This document shows positions 16,773 through 25,891 of a stretch of DNA of 64,000 nt, piece by piece (position 1 is the first letter of the stretch; every line of letters begins with the position of its first letter). The notes beneath the pieces are model-generated. The model ran no database searches. It saw nothing but the letters and a program-made list of their open reading frames with translations, and had not been told where the DNA came from. The position numbers and the translations under genes were made by a program. Source of the stretch: Dyella_A sp049445995 (GTDB lineage Bacteria; Pseudomonadota; Gammaproteobacteria; Xanthomonadales; Rhodanobacteraceae); contig NZ_JBMSDZ010000003.1 of NCBI RefSeq assembly GCF_049445995.1, positions 124,001 through 188,000 on the forward strand. Direction: 5' to 3'.

Positions 16773-17144
16773 GTGGCAAAGATTCTCATCATCGACGATT
16801 CGCCCACCGACGTGCGGGTGTTCACCACGTTGCTCGAAGCGGCCGGTCATGCCGTGTCCGCCGTGAGTTCGGCCGAGGAGGGCGTCGAGCGCGTGCGCGC
16901 CGACCTGCCCGACCTGGTGATCATGGACGTGATCATGCCCGGCATGAACGGCTTCCAGGCCACGCGCATGCTGACCCGCGATCCGGTCACGGCGGCCGTG
17001 CCGATCGTGATGATCACCACCAAGTCGATGGAAACCGACCGTGTCTGGGGACTGCGCCAGGGCGCGCGCGCCTTCATCACCAAGCCGGTGAAGGAAAAAG
17101 AACTGTTGGCGTGCATCAACGATCTGTTGCCGAGCGCGGCATGA
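16773..17144 (+). CDS. pilH: Twitching motility response regulator PilH
   Basis: A 123-residue single receiver domain with acidic residues Asp8/Asp9, phospho-acceptor Asp52 (IMDVIMPGMNG) and the TKPVKEKEL lysine motif. In Pseudomonas, PilH (also Asp52) drains phosphate from ChpA or favours retraction. The start is GTG at 16773 with a strong GAGGGGAGG site. A longer frame runs in from inside pilG but is an artefact of the same frame staying open. The stop overlaps the pilI ATG (ATGA at 17141). Confidence 0.95.
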   Translation: MAKILIIDDSPTDVRVFTTLLEAAGHAVSAVSSAEEGVERVRADLPDLVIMDVIMPGMNGFQATRMLTRDPVTAAVPIVMITTKSMETDRVWGLRQGARAFITKPVKEKELLACINDLLPSAA

Positions 17145-17680
17145 GCGAGGCGGTGAATCTCTCGCCCTTCGAGGTGCTCGCCCGCTACGAGCGCATTTCG
17201 CTTGCCCACGCATCGGACACGCGCCAGACGCTGGAGGCGCCGGGACTGTGGCGCGGCATCGGTTACCGCGTCGGCTCGCGGCTGTTCGTCAGCAGCATCG
17301 ACGAGATCAACGAACTGCTCGCCGTGCCGACGCTGACCCCGGTTCCGGGCACCTTGCCGTGGCTGCTGGGCGTGGCCAACGTGCGCGGCAACCTGGTGCC
17401 GGTGATCGACCTCGGCCGCTTCCTGTTCGGCGTGCGTACCCAGCCCGGCGAGCGGGCCCGCCTGCTGATGGTTCGCCAGAGCGGCGGCAGCGTGGCGTTG
17501 ATGGTGGACGAGGTGTTTGGCCAGCGCACGATCGACGAGCAGCAGCGACGGGAGGCGGAGCCGGAAGACGATCCGCGCCTGGCGCGCTTTGTCGACGATC
17601 GGGTGGGCGAGCAGAAGCTGGCCCTGTTCAGCATGGGCAAGCTGGTGCGTGCCCCGGATTTCCGTCAGGCCGCGGCCTGA
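17141..17680 (+). CDS. pilI: CheW-like adaptor PilI
   Basis: A 179-residue protein with one CheW domain (about residues 40-165). Its core reads WLLGVANVRGNLVPVIDLGRFL, the classic CheW strand and loop, and is followed by VALMVDEVFGQRTID. It should couple the receptor PilJ to the kinase ChpA. The ATG overlaps the pilH stop by four bases. A 125-base gap separates it from pilJ, and no terminator is visible in that gap. Confidence 0.95.
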   Translation: MSEAVNLSPFEVLARYERISLAHASDTRQTLEAPGLWRGIGYRVGSRLFVSSIDEINELLAVPTLTPVPGTLPWLLGVANVRGNLVPVIDLGRFLFGVRTQPGERARLLMVRQSGGSVALMVDEVFGQRTIDEQQRREAEPEDDPRLARFVDDRVGEQKLALFSMGKLVRAPDFRQAAA

Positions 17681-17805
17681 CGTCCGGCAGTCACTGAGGC
17701 AGGGCCGGTGCCGGGTTCGGACCGGAAACAGGGGCGGCAAGTCACGGATGGTGTGCCCGGCGATGCCGGCGCATGGTCCCAAGGTTGTGGAAGGGTGAGG
17801 TGAAC

Positions 17806-19836
17806 ATGAGCACTACAGGGGGCGTCGGCAAAGAGCGGGGCTATACCGGCCTGATCGTTCTGCTGCTGATCTCGATCGGTTTCGCGGCACTGGACTTCGT
17901 CCTTCTCAACCAGAAGAACGCCGAGGATCGCCAGGCCGTGGCGCTGACCACGCAAATCCAGGTGTTGTCGCAGCAGACCGCGAAGTACGCGATCGAGTCG
18001 GCGAATGGCAACGTCAACTCGTTCCGGGAGCTGGCCGGTACGCGCAACGCGATCGACGCGGCGGTGCAGAAGCTGACCAGGGGCGATCCCAAGGGTGGCA
18101 TGCAGGCGTACGGCGACAACAACGCCTCGCCTGCCGGTCGCGCCGTCACCGCGCTTGACAATGCCTGGGCGCAGCTCGACGGCGACATCGGCAAGATCCT
18201 GTCGAACAAGTCGGTGGTGCTGGACTCGGCCAGTCGCGCGGACACCCTGGCCAAACAGATTCCGCTGCTCAACTCCAGCACCGAGCAGGTGGTCAACATC
18301 CTGCAGCAACGCAGCGGCAGCGCCGATCAGATGCTGAACTCGTCGCGCCAGATGCTGGTGGCCGACCGCATGATCCGCCGCGTGCAGGAGGTGCTGCAGG
18401 GCGGCGATTCGGCCCAGTCCGCGGCCGACGGCCTGGCCCGCGACGCGCAGCTTTACGGCACCGTGCTGAAGGGCCTGAGCGAGGGCGACAGCGCCGCCGG
18501 CATCCGCGCGATGAACGACGCCAATGCGCAGAAGATCCTCGGCGACATGCGCACGAACTGGGACAGCCTGGCCGACCCCGTGGCCAAGCTGGTCAGCGCC
18601 GCCGGCAACATCGCCGACGTGAAGCGCGCCGCCAACCAAGCCTCGCTGGACTCGCAGAACGTGCTGCTGCGCGCCAACGAACTGGCCGACCAGATCGGCA
18701 AGCTGCCGCTGCGGCGCCTGTTCCCGAACCTGTGGTGGGGCATCATCGGCGCGATCGGCACAGTAGCCTTCGCCCTGCTGCTGGTGTTCACGCTGGTGCG
18801 CGACCAGCGCAAGCGCTTCCAGGACTCGGCCGAGCTGAACCAGCGCAACCAGGAGGCGATCATGCGCCTGCTGGACGAAATGGGCTCGCTCGCCGAAGGC
18901 GACCTCACCGTGAAGACCACGGTGTCGGAGGACATCACCGGCGCCATCGCCGACTCGGTGAACTACGCCATCGACGAGTTGCGCACCCTGGTGACCACCA
19001 TCAACGAGACCTCCGAGCAGGTGTCCTCGTCGGCGCAGGAAACCCAGACCACCGCCCGCCAGCTGGCCGAATCGGCGCAGGCGCAGGCGCAGCGCATCAG
19101 TACCGCGACCTCGGCGATCAACCAGATCGCCAGTTCGATGGACAACGTGTCGAAGGATTCGGCCGAATCGGCCGACGTGGCCGAGCGCTCGGTGCAGATC
19201 GCCTCGCGCGGTGCCGAAGTGGTGCGTGAAACCATCTCCGGCATGGACTCGATCCGCGACCAGATCCAGGAGACCTCCAAGCGCATCAAGCGGCTGGGCG
19301 AGTCCTCGCAGGAAATCGGCTCGATCGTGGAACTGATCAACGACATCGCCGAGCAGACCAACATCCTCGCCCTGAATGCCGCCATCCAGGCCGCATCGGC
19401 CGGTGAGGCCGGTCGCGGCTTCGCGGTGGTGGCGGACGAAGTGCAGCGCCTCGCCGAGCGCTCGGCGAGCGCGACCAAGCGCATCGAGACGCTGGTGCAG
19501 GCGATTCAGTCCGATACCAACGAGGCGGTGAGCTCGATGGAGCAGACCACCGCCGAGGTGGTGTCCGGAGCCCGCAAGGCCGAGGATGCCGGCAGCGCGC
19601 TGGGCGACATCGAACGCGTGTCGCACGACCTGTCCGCGCTGATCCAGAACATCTCCACTGCAGCACGCCAGCAGTCGGCGGCCGCGACGGACATTTCCCA
19701 ATCGATGAACGCGATCCAGGAAATCACCTCGCAGACGTCGCAGGGTGCAAGCCAGACGGCCGATTCGATCGGTTACCTGGCACAGTTGGCCAGCGATCTG
19801 CGCCGTTCGGTGGCGCACTTCAAGCTGCCGGGTTGA
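17806..19836 (+). CDS. pilJ: Methyl-accepting chemotaxis-like receptor PilJ
   Basis: A 676-residue membrane receptor. The first membrane segment is at about residues 13-35 and the second at about 310-332, enclosing a periplasmic domain of about 270 residues made of two similar helical halves, as in PilJ. A HAMP region follows. The signalling domain has the hairpin tip IAEQTNILALNAAIQAA, then GRGFAVVADEVQRLAERS. PilJ senses pilus or surface contact and signals to ChpA. The ATG at 17806 follows GGGTGAGG. No pilK methyltransferase gene follows; chpA starts 73 bases later. Confidence 0.95.
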   Translation: MSTTGGVGKERGYTGLIVLLLISIGFAALDFVLLNQKNAEDRQAVALTTQIQVLSQQTAKYAIESANGNVNSFRELAGTRNAIDAAVQKLTRGDPKGGMQAYGDNNASPAGRAVTALDNAWAQLDGDIGKILSNKSVVLDSASRADTLAKQIPLLNSSTEQVVNILQQRSGSADQMLNSSRQMLVADRMIRRVQEVLQGGDSAQSAADGLARDAQLYGTVLKGLSEGDSAAGIRAMNDANAQKILGDMRTNWDSLADPVAKLVSAAGNIADVKRAANQASLDSQNVLLRANELADQIGKLPLRRLFPNLWWGIIGAIGTVAFALLLVFTLVRDQRKRFQDSAELNQRNQEAIMRLLDEMGSLAEGDLTVKTTVSEDITGAIADSVNYAIDELRTLVTTINETSEQVSSSAQETQTTARQLAESAQAQAQRISTATSAINQIASSMDNVSKDSAESADVAERSVQIASRGAEVVRETISGMDSIRDQIQETSKRIKRLGESSQEIGSIVELINDIAEQTNILALNAAIQAASAGEAGRGFAVVADEVQRLAERSASATKRIETLVQAIQSDTNEAVSSMEQTTAEVVSGARKAEDAGSALGDIERVSHDLSALIQNISTAARQQSAAATDISQSMNAIQEITSQTSQGASQTADSIGYLAQLASDLRRSVAHFKLPG

Positions 19837-19909
19837 CACAGGCTTACATGACAGGGGGCAACCTCGACGGTTGCGCCAGGCAGTTTGGCGCAGCCGCAGT
19901 GAGGGGCGC

Positions 19910-22900
19910 ATGAGACTTCAAGACCACATCGATTTCACCACCCTGCAGTGGGTCAAGCCGGAGCTCGACGAGACCCTGGCCGCCGCCCGCGACGCGCTGG
20001 AATCCTACGTCGACAACCCGGGCAATCGGGATGCGATGCGTTCGTGCGCCGACAGCCTGCATCAGGTGCACGGCACGCTGCAGATGGTCGAGCTGTACGG
20101 CGCCGCCATGGTCGCCGACGAGATGGAGACGCTGGCCATCGCGCTGCTCGAGGACCATGTGCCGCAGCGCGAAGAGGCCTACGCCTCGCTGATGCGCGGC
20201 CTGATGCAGCTGCCCGACTACCTCGAGCGCCTGTCCAGCGGTCACCGCGACGTGCCGGTGGTGCTGCTGCCGCTGCTCAACGAGCTGCGTGCCAGCCGCA
20301 AGATGGCGGCACTGACCGAAGTGGCGCTGTTCAACCCGCGCCTGGATGCGCCCCTGCCGCCGCAGGCTCCGCCGGCGGTGACCGAGGCCGAGGCACACGC
20401 GCATCGTTCCCGCGTGGCCGATCTGCGCCTGCGATTCCAGCAGCAGTTGCTGGCCTGGTTCCGCGGGCAGGACACCGACCGGCAACTGCTGGGCATGCGC
20501 GATACGCTCAACGCGATCGCCGGCTGCTGCCACAGCACCCCCGGTCGCCGACTCTGGTGGATTGCCGCCGGCGCGCTGGAGGGGCTCGAACAGGGTCATC
20601 TCAAGTCGCAGGCCGCCGAAGTTCGCCAGCTGATCGGCAAGGTCGACCGCAGCATCCGCCAGATGCTCGAGCACGGCGAGGAGAGCCTGCGTGGAGGCGA
20701 TGCGGACGATCTGGCCCGCAAGCTGCTCTTCATCGTGGCGCAGGCCGGGCAACGCAGTCCGCAGATGCAACTGCTGCGCGAAACCTATGCGCTGGACAGC
20801 CTGCTGCCCGACGCGGCGGAGCTGGAACACGCCCGCGGCTCGATGGCCGGACACAACCGCGCCCTGCTCGACTCCGTCTCGCGTGCACTGAAGGACGACA
20901 TGCTGCGTGTGAAGGAGGCGCTGGATCTGTTCCTGCGCCAGAGCGATGCCGACCCGTCCCAGCTCGCCGCGCAGAGCGAGGTGCTCGAACGCGTCGGCGA
21001 CACGCTGGGCATGCTGGCGCTGAGCGTGCCGCGCCGGGTGATCAATGAGCAGCGCCGCATCCTCGACGAGATCGCCAGCCGCATGCGTGCGCCGGAAGAC
21101 GATGCGCTGCTGGAAGTGGCCGGAGCCCTGCTCTACGTGGAGGCCTCGCTGGACGACCATATCGAGAGCCTCGGCAGCAGCGAAGAGCCGGCGGCCGAGC
21201 GGGGCGTCACGCCGGCGCTGCCGCGCAGCGAAGCGCGCCACATCATGGCCACCTTGATGCAGGAGGCCAGCGTCAGCACCAATCGCGTCAAGGACGCGAT
21301 CGTCGGCTTCGTCGAGTCCGCCTGGCAGCACCATCACCTCAAGGACGCGCCCGGTCAGATGGAGGAGGTCGCCGGCGCCATGCGCATGCTGGCGAGCACG
21401 CGCCCGGCCGAGCTGGCCGAGGGCATCGGCCGGTTCATCGGCAACGAGTTGCTGGCGGACCGCCGGGTACCCAGCAGCGCCCAGATGGACCATCTCGCCG
21501 ACGCGCTGGCCGCACTGGAGTACTACCTCGATGCCGCGCGCGAGCACCGGGGCGGACTGGAACACATCCTCGACGTCGCCGAGCACAGCCTGTCGCTGCT
21601 CGGCTACTGGCCGGTACCTGCCGCCCGCGCGCCCTTGGCCGAGCCGGAGCCCGGTCCGGACGCACGGCTCGACGTGCCTACCCACGCGCTGGCGGGGCTC
21701 GACGAGGAGCTGGCGGCCCAGCCGGAACTGTCCGAATCGGTCCGTGTGGGGGCCGGCGAGGATCTCGGCAGCCTGATGATCGGCGAGGCGCCGGCGCTGG
21801 CCGACGCCGCCGAGGACATGGCCGGCCTGCATCTGGCCGAGACGGTCGACCAGCACGCCGACGCCGCCGACGCGGCCGGGGGCGACGGGGACTGGATCGA
21901 GATCGAAGAGGAAGTGGTCGAGCAGCGTCCCATTGCCGATCCGCTGGCGGCGAAAGCCGGTTTCCAGGATTCCACCGACGGCATCGACGACGACATCCGC
22001 GAAATCTTCCTGGAAGAAATGCAGGAAGAGATCGACAACCTGCAGCGGGCCGAACAGGCGTGGCTGGCCGATCCGGCGCAGATTGCGGCGCTCACGCCGA
22101 TCCGCCGCTCGTTCCACACGCTCAAGGGCTCCGGCCGCCTGGTCGGCGCCAGCACGCTGGGCGAGTTCGCCTGGCGCGTGGAGAACATGCTCAACCGGGT
22201 GCTCGACCAGAGCATCGAGCCGCACCACGGCGTGCAGGCGCTGGTGGGCCACGCCATTGCCACGCTGCCGCAACTGCTAACCGCGCTGCGCGACGAAGGC
22301 ACGCCCGACGCCCCGCTCGGCGCGATCATGCAGACCGCCGACCGCCTGGCCGCGGGCGAGCAGGCCGACATCGCGGAACTGACCACCGGGGCCACCGAAA
22401 CCGTGCGCCGCATCGTGCGCCGTCGCGTGCCGCGTTTCGACACCGCCAGTGCCAGCGTGCCTGCAGCCACTCTGGCGAACACCGCCGGGGCGACCGCAGC
22501 GGAGCCGGTGGAGCCGGCCGAAAGCCTGCCCATGCCGGTGATGCCGCCGGTGGACTCGGTGCTGCTGGAGATCCTGCGCAGCGAGGTGGCCCAGTACCTG
22601 CAGACCATCCGCGCACACATCGGTCGCAGCCACCCCGAGCTGCGCGTCGAGGACGCGCTGCTGCGCGCCGTGCACACCCTGCACGGCGCCATCGCCATGG
22701 TCGACATGCCGCTGCTCACCCAACTGCTGTCGCCACTGGAGAACCTGCTCAAGCGCTTGCGCGCGGCCAACGTGCCGCTGTCGGCCGAAGGCGTGCATCT
22801 GCTGGGCCGCTCGGCCGACGTGGTCGATCACGTGATGGCGCAGTTCGACGCCGCCGACCCGCAACTGCCCGACGTCGACGCGCTGGTCGCCAGCATCACC

Positions 22901-25891
22901 GAACTGCGCGACGCGCAACCCGAACCGCAGGTGGCGCACGTCGTGTTCGAGTCGCACGACGACGATGACGCCGATGCTGCGGAGGACACGCATGCCGAGG
23001 CCGCCGCCGCGCTGGACGAGAGCCTGGCCGAGGTGGAAGCGCGCCGCGAACAGCAGGTCGAGCAGGAGCATCACGATCGGCTTGCCGACGAGATGATGGC
23101 GGCGCTGGACGCATTCGATCCGCAGCAGCAGGGAGCGGCCCTGCCGCAGCCACCTGCGCCGCCGACCACGCCCATGGCAAGCGACGAGGACGACATCGCC
23201 GCGATGTTCGCCGGCCTGCTGGACAACGAGCCCGTGGCCGCCGCGCCTGGCGCCGATGCGCCGATCGAACCCGCCGCGCCGGTCGCCGCCGATCAGCCGG
23301 CGACGGTGGCTGCCGACAGCACGCCGCAGACACCGGCCGCGCAGTCTCCCGAGGCTGCCGCCGATTCCGGCATCGACACGCCGGCCGAGGAGTCGCCGGT
23401 CGAGGCGCTGGACGCCGACGCACCGCAGCTGCCCGCGACGGCGGCGGATGAGGCCGTCGAGCAGGCCGTGGCGGAGGATCAGGCCGAGGAGCCGGAGGAG
23501 GACGAGGCGGCCGAAGGCGTCGAACTGTGGCGCGGCCAGATCGATCCCGACTTGCTCGAGGTGTTTGCCGAAGAGGCACGCGATATCCTCGACCACGCCG
23601 ACGAATCGCTGGCCCAGTGGCGCGCCGAGCCGGCCGAGCTGGCGCAGGTGCCGGTGTTGCAGCGTGACCTGCACACCCTCAAGGGCGGTGCGCGGATTGC
23701 CGGCTTCGTGCCGGTGGGCGACCTCGCCCACGCGATCGAGACGCTGCTGGAAAAACCGATCACCGGCGAAAGCGCCCAGATCGCGACCCTGATTGGCGCG
23801 TTGGAAACCGGCTTCGACCGGCTCCACGCGCTGGTGCAGCGGATCAGCCAGAACAAGGGTGTCCGCTACCCGCAGGATACGATCAACCACCTGCTCGCCC
23901 TCGCCGGCGAGGAGGCGTTGGTCGAGCGCGAGGACGCCACCGTGCAGCCACGCGATCTGGCACCGACCGGGCCCGAACTGCCCGAACTGCTGCCCGAACA
24001 ACTGCTCGAAGGCCACGACGAGACGCGCTCGCCGCAGGAACAGATCCGCGTCCGCGCCGAACTGCTGGACAACCTGGTGAACCACGCCGGCGAGGTGGCG
24101 ATCTATCGCTCGCGGCTGGAGCAGCAGGTCGCCGGCTACCGCTTCAACCTGGTCGAGCTGGACCAGACCGTGGTGCGCCTGCGCAGCCAGCTGCGCATGC
24201 TGGAGATCGAGACCGAGGCGCAGATCATCGCGCGCTTCCAGCGCGAGCATCGCGAGGCGGGCATGGCGGTGTTCGATCCGCTGGAGCTCGACCGCTTCTC
24301 GCAGCTGCAGCAGTACTCGCGTGCGCTGGCCGAGTCGGTCTCCGACCTGGTGTCGATCCAGAACATGCTCGACGAGCTCACCCGCCAGTCCGAGACGCTG
24401 CTGATCCAGCAGTCGCGCGTGAGCTCGGACCTGCAGGAAGGCCTGCTGCGCACCCGCATGCTGCCGTTCGACACGATGGTGCCGAACCTGCGCCGCACCC
24501 TGCGCCAGGCCGCGCAGGAGGAAGGCAAGCGTGCCCAGCTGTTCGTGGAGGGCGCGCACGGCGAAATGGACCGCAACCTGCTCGACCGTATCAAGGCGCC
24601 GTTCGAGCACATGCTGCGCAACGCGATCGCCCACGGCATCGAGTCGCCGGAAGACCGCCGCAAGGCGGGCAAGCCTGAGGAGGGCGCGGTGCGCATCCGC
24701 GTGGCCCGCGAGGCCACCGAGGTGGTGATCCGCCTGACCGACGACGGCCGCGGCCTCGATCGCGAGGCGGTGCGCAAGCGGGGCATCGAGCGCGGCCTGT
24801 TGCGCGCCGAGGCCAGGCCGAGCGACGACCAGCTGCTCGCCCTGATCACCCAGCCGGGCTTCTCCACCGCCAGTTCGGTGACCCAGCTGGCCGGTCGCGG
24901 CGTGGGCATGGACGTGGTGGCCAACGAGATCAAGCAGCTCGGCGGCTCGCTGTCGATCGAATCGCAGCCGGGCAAGGGCACCACCTTCGTGCTGCGCCTG
25001 CCGTTCACGCTGGCGGTCACCCAGGCGATCCTGGTGCGCATCGGCGAGTCCACCTTCGCCATCCCGATGACCTCGGTGCAGGGCGTGGCCCGCATCACGC
25101 CGGACGAGCTGGCGATCCACCTGGCCTCCGACGTGCCCTCGTTCCTGCACAACGGCGAGGACTACGGCATCCACGACCTGGCCGAATTGCTCGGCCTGAC
25201 CGCCAGCTACGCCGCGGACGAGCCGCAGCTGCCGCTGCTGCTCACCCGCGCCGGCGACCTGCGCGCGGCGATCCGCATCGACGCGGTGATCGGCTCGCGC
25301 GAGATCGTGGTCAAGTCGGTGGGCCCGCAGATCAGCTCGGTGCCGGGCCTGCTCGGCGCCACCATCATGGGCGACGGCTCGGTGCTGATGATTCTGGATC
25401 TCGCCCCGCTGGTGCGTTACGGCATCGCCCGCCGCGAACAGCGCATGGCCGAGGGCCTGGTGCCGGTGTCGACGCCGATGATCGAGGAAGCCCGCACCAA
25501 GCCGCTGGTGATGGTGGTGGACGACTCGATCACCATGCGCAAGGTCACCGGCCGCGTGCTGGAGCGGCACGATTACGAGGTCAACACCGCGAAGGACGGC
25601 GTCGACGCGCTGGAGAAGCTGCACGAGCAGCGCGTGCCGGACCTGATGCTGCTGGACATCGAGATGCCGCGCATGGACGGCTACGAGCTGGCCGAGCACA
25701 TGAAGGCGGACCCGCGCCTGCGCGACGTGCCGATCATCATGATCACCTCGCGTACCGGCGAGAAGCATCGCCAGCGCGCGTTCGACATCGGCGTGGACCG
25801 CTACCTCGGCAAGCCCTACCAGGAAGCCGAACTGCTGGCGCAGATCGGCGAGGTGCTCGAGCAGCGGGCGATGGAGCTGGCCAATGGCTGA
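19910..25891 (+). CDS. chpA: Hybrid chemotaxis kinase ChpA (PilL)
   Basis: A 1993-residue CheA-type kinase, shorter than Pseudomonas ChpA (about 2470). Histidine phosphotransfer domains show phospho-acceptor candidates at His51 (weak, LHQVHGTL), His736 (FHTLKGSGRL), His922 (VHTLHGAIAM) and His1255 (LHTLKGGARI), separated by Ala/Glu/Pro-rich linkers. The dimerisation and HATPase region follows (HMLRNAIAHGIESPE from about 1567; DDGRGLD; GRGVGMDVV), then a CheW-like domain, then a receiver with Asp1871/Asp1872 and phospho-Asp1916. It phosphorylates PilG and PilH. The start at 19910 has GTGAGGGGCGC upstream. The stop overlaps the next gene by eight bases. Confidence 0.96.
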   Translation: MRLQDHIDFTTLQWVKPELDETLAAARDALESYVDNPGNRDAMRSCADSLHQVHGTLQMVELYGAAMVADEMETLAIALLEDHVPQREEAYASLMRGLMQLPDYLERLSSGHRDVPVVLLPLLNELRASRKMAALTEVALFNPRLDAPLPPQAPPAVTEAEAHAHRSRVADLRLRFQQQLLAWFRGQDTDRQLLGMRDTLNAIAGCCHSTPGRRLWWIAAGALEGLEQGHLKSQAAEVRQLIGKVDRSIRQMLEHGEESLRGGDADDLARKLLFIVAQAGQRSPQMQLLRETYALDSLLPDAAELEHARGSMAGHNRALLDSVSRALKDDMLRVKEALDLFLRQSDADPSQLAAQSEVLERVGDTLGMLALSVPRRVINEQRRILDEIASRMRAPEDDALLEVAGALLYVEASLDDHIESLGSSEEPAAERGVTPALPRSEARHIMATLMQEASVSTNRVKDAIVGFVESAWQHHHLKDAPGQMEEVAGAMRMLASTRPAELAEGIGRFIGNELLADRRVPSSAQMDHLADALAALEYYLDAAREHRGGLEHILDVAEHSLSLLGYWPVPAARAPLAEPEPGPDARLDVPTHALAGLDEELAAQPELSESVRVGAGEDLGSLMIGEAPALADAAEDMAGLHLAETVDQHADAADAAGGDGDWIEIEEEVVEQRPIADPLAAKAGFQDSTDGIDDDIREIFLEEMQEEIDNLQRAEQAWLADPAQIAALTPIRRSFHTLKGSGRLVGASTLGEFAWRVENMLNRVLDQSIEPHHGVQALVGHAIATLPQLLTALRDEGTPDAPLGAIMQTADRLAAGEQADIAELTTGATETVRRIVRRRVPRFDTASASVPAATLANTAGATAAEPVEPAESLPMPVMPPVDSVLLEILRSEVAQYLQTIRAHIGRSHPELRVEDALLRAVHTLHGAIAMVDMPLLTQLLSPLENLLKRLRAANVPLSAEGVHLLGRSADVVDHVMAQFDAADPQLPDVDALVASITELRDAQPEPQVAHVVFESHDDDDADAAEDTHAEAAAALDESLAEVEARREQQVEQEHHDRLADEMMAALDAFDPQQQGAALPQPPAPPTTPMASDEDDIAAMFAGLLDNEPVAAAPGADAPIEPAAPVAADQPATVAADSTPQTPAAQSPEAAADSGIDTPAEESPVEALDADAPQLPATAADEAVEQAVAEDQAEEPEEDEAAEGVELWRGQIDPDLLEVFAEEARDILDHADESLAQWRAEPAELAQVPVLQRDLHTLKGGARIAGFVPVGDLAHAIETLLEKPITGESAQIATLIGALETGFDRLHALVQRISQNKGVRYPQDTINHLLALAGEEALVEREDATVQPRDLAPTGPELPELLPEQLLEGHDETRSPQEQIRVRAELLDNLVNHAGEVAIYRSRLEQQVAGYRFNLVELDQTVVRLRSQLRMLEIETEAQIIARFQREHREAGMAVFDPLELDRFSQLQQYSRALAESVSDLVSIQNMLDELTRQSETLLIQQSRVSSDLQEGLLRTRMLPFDTMVPNLRRTLRQAAQEEGKRAQLFVEGAHGEMDRNLLDRIKAPFEHMLRNAIAHGIESPEDRRKAGKPEEGAVRIRVAREATEVVIRLTDDGRGLDREAVRKRGIERGLLRAEARPSDDQLLALITQPGFSTASSVTQLAGRGVGMDVVANEIKQLGGSLSIESQPGKGTTFVLRLPFTLAVTQAILVRIGESTFAIPMTSVQGVARITPDELAIHLASDVPSFLHNGEDYGIHDLAELLGLTASYAADEPQLPLLLTRAGDLRAAIRIDAVIGSREIVVKSVGPQISSVPGLLGATIMGDGSVLMILDLAPLVRYGIARREQRMAEGLVPVSTPMIEEARTKPLVMVVDDSITMRKVTGRVLERHDYEVNTAKDGVDALEKLHEQRVPDLMLLDIEMPRMDGYELAEHMKADPRLRDVPIIMITSRTGEKHRQRAFDIGVDRYLGKPYQEAELLAQIGEVLEQRAMELANG

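Noticed and set aside
19844..22273. Long minus-strand open frame (809 codons) over the chpA 5' half
   Set aside because: Same codon-bias artefact, no ribosome-binding site or recognisable domain.
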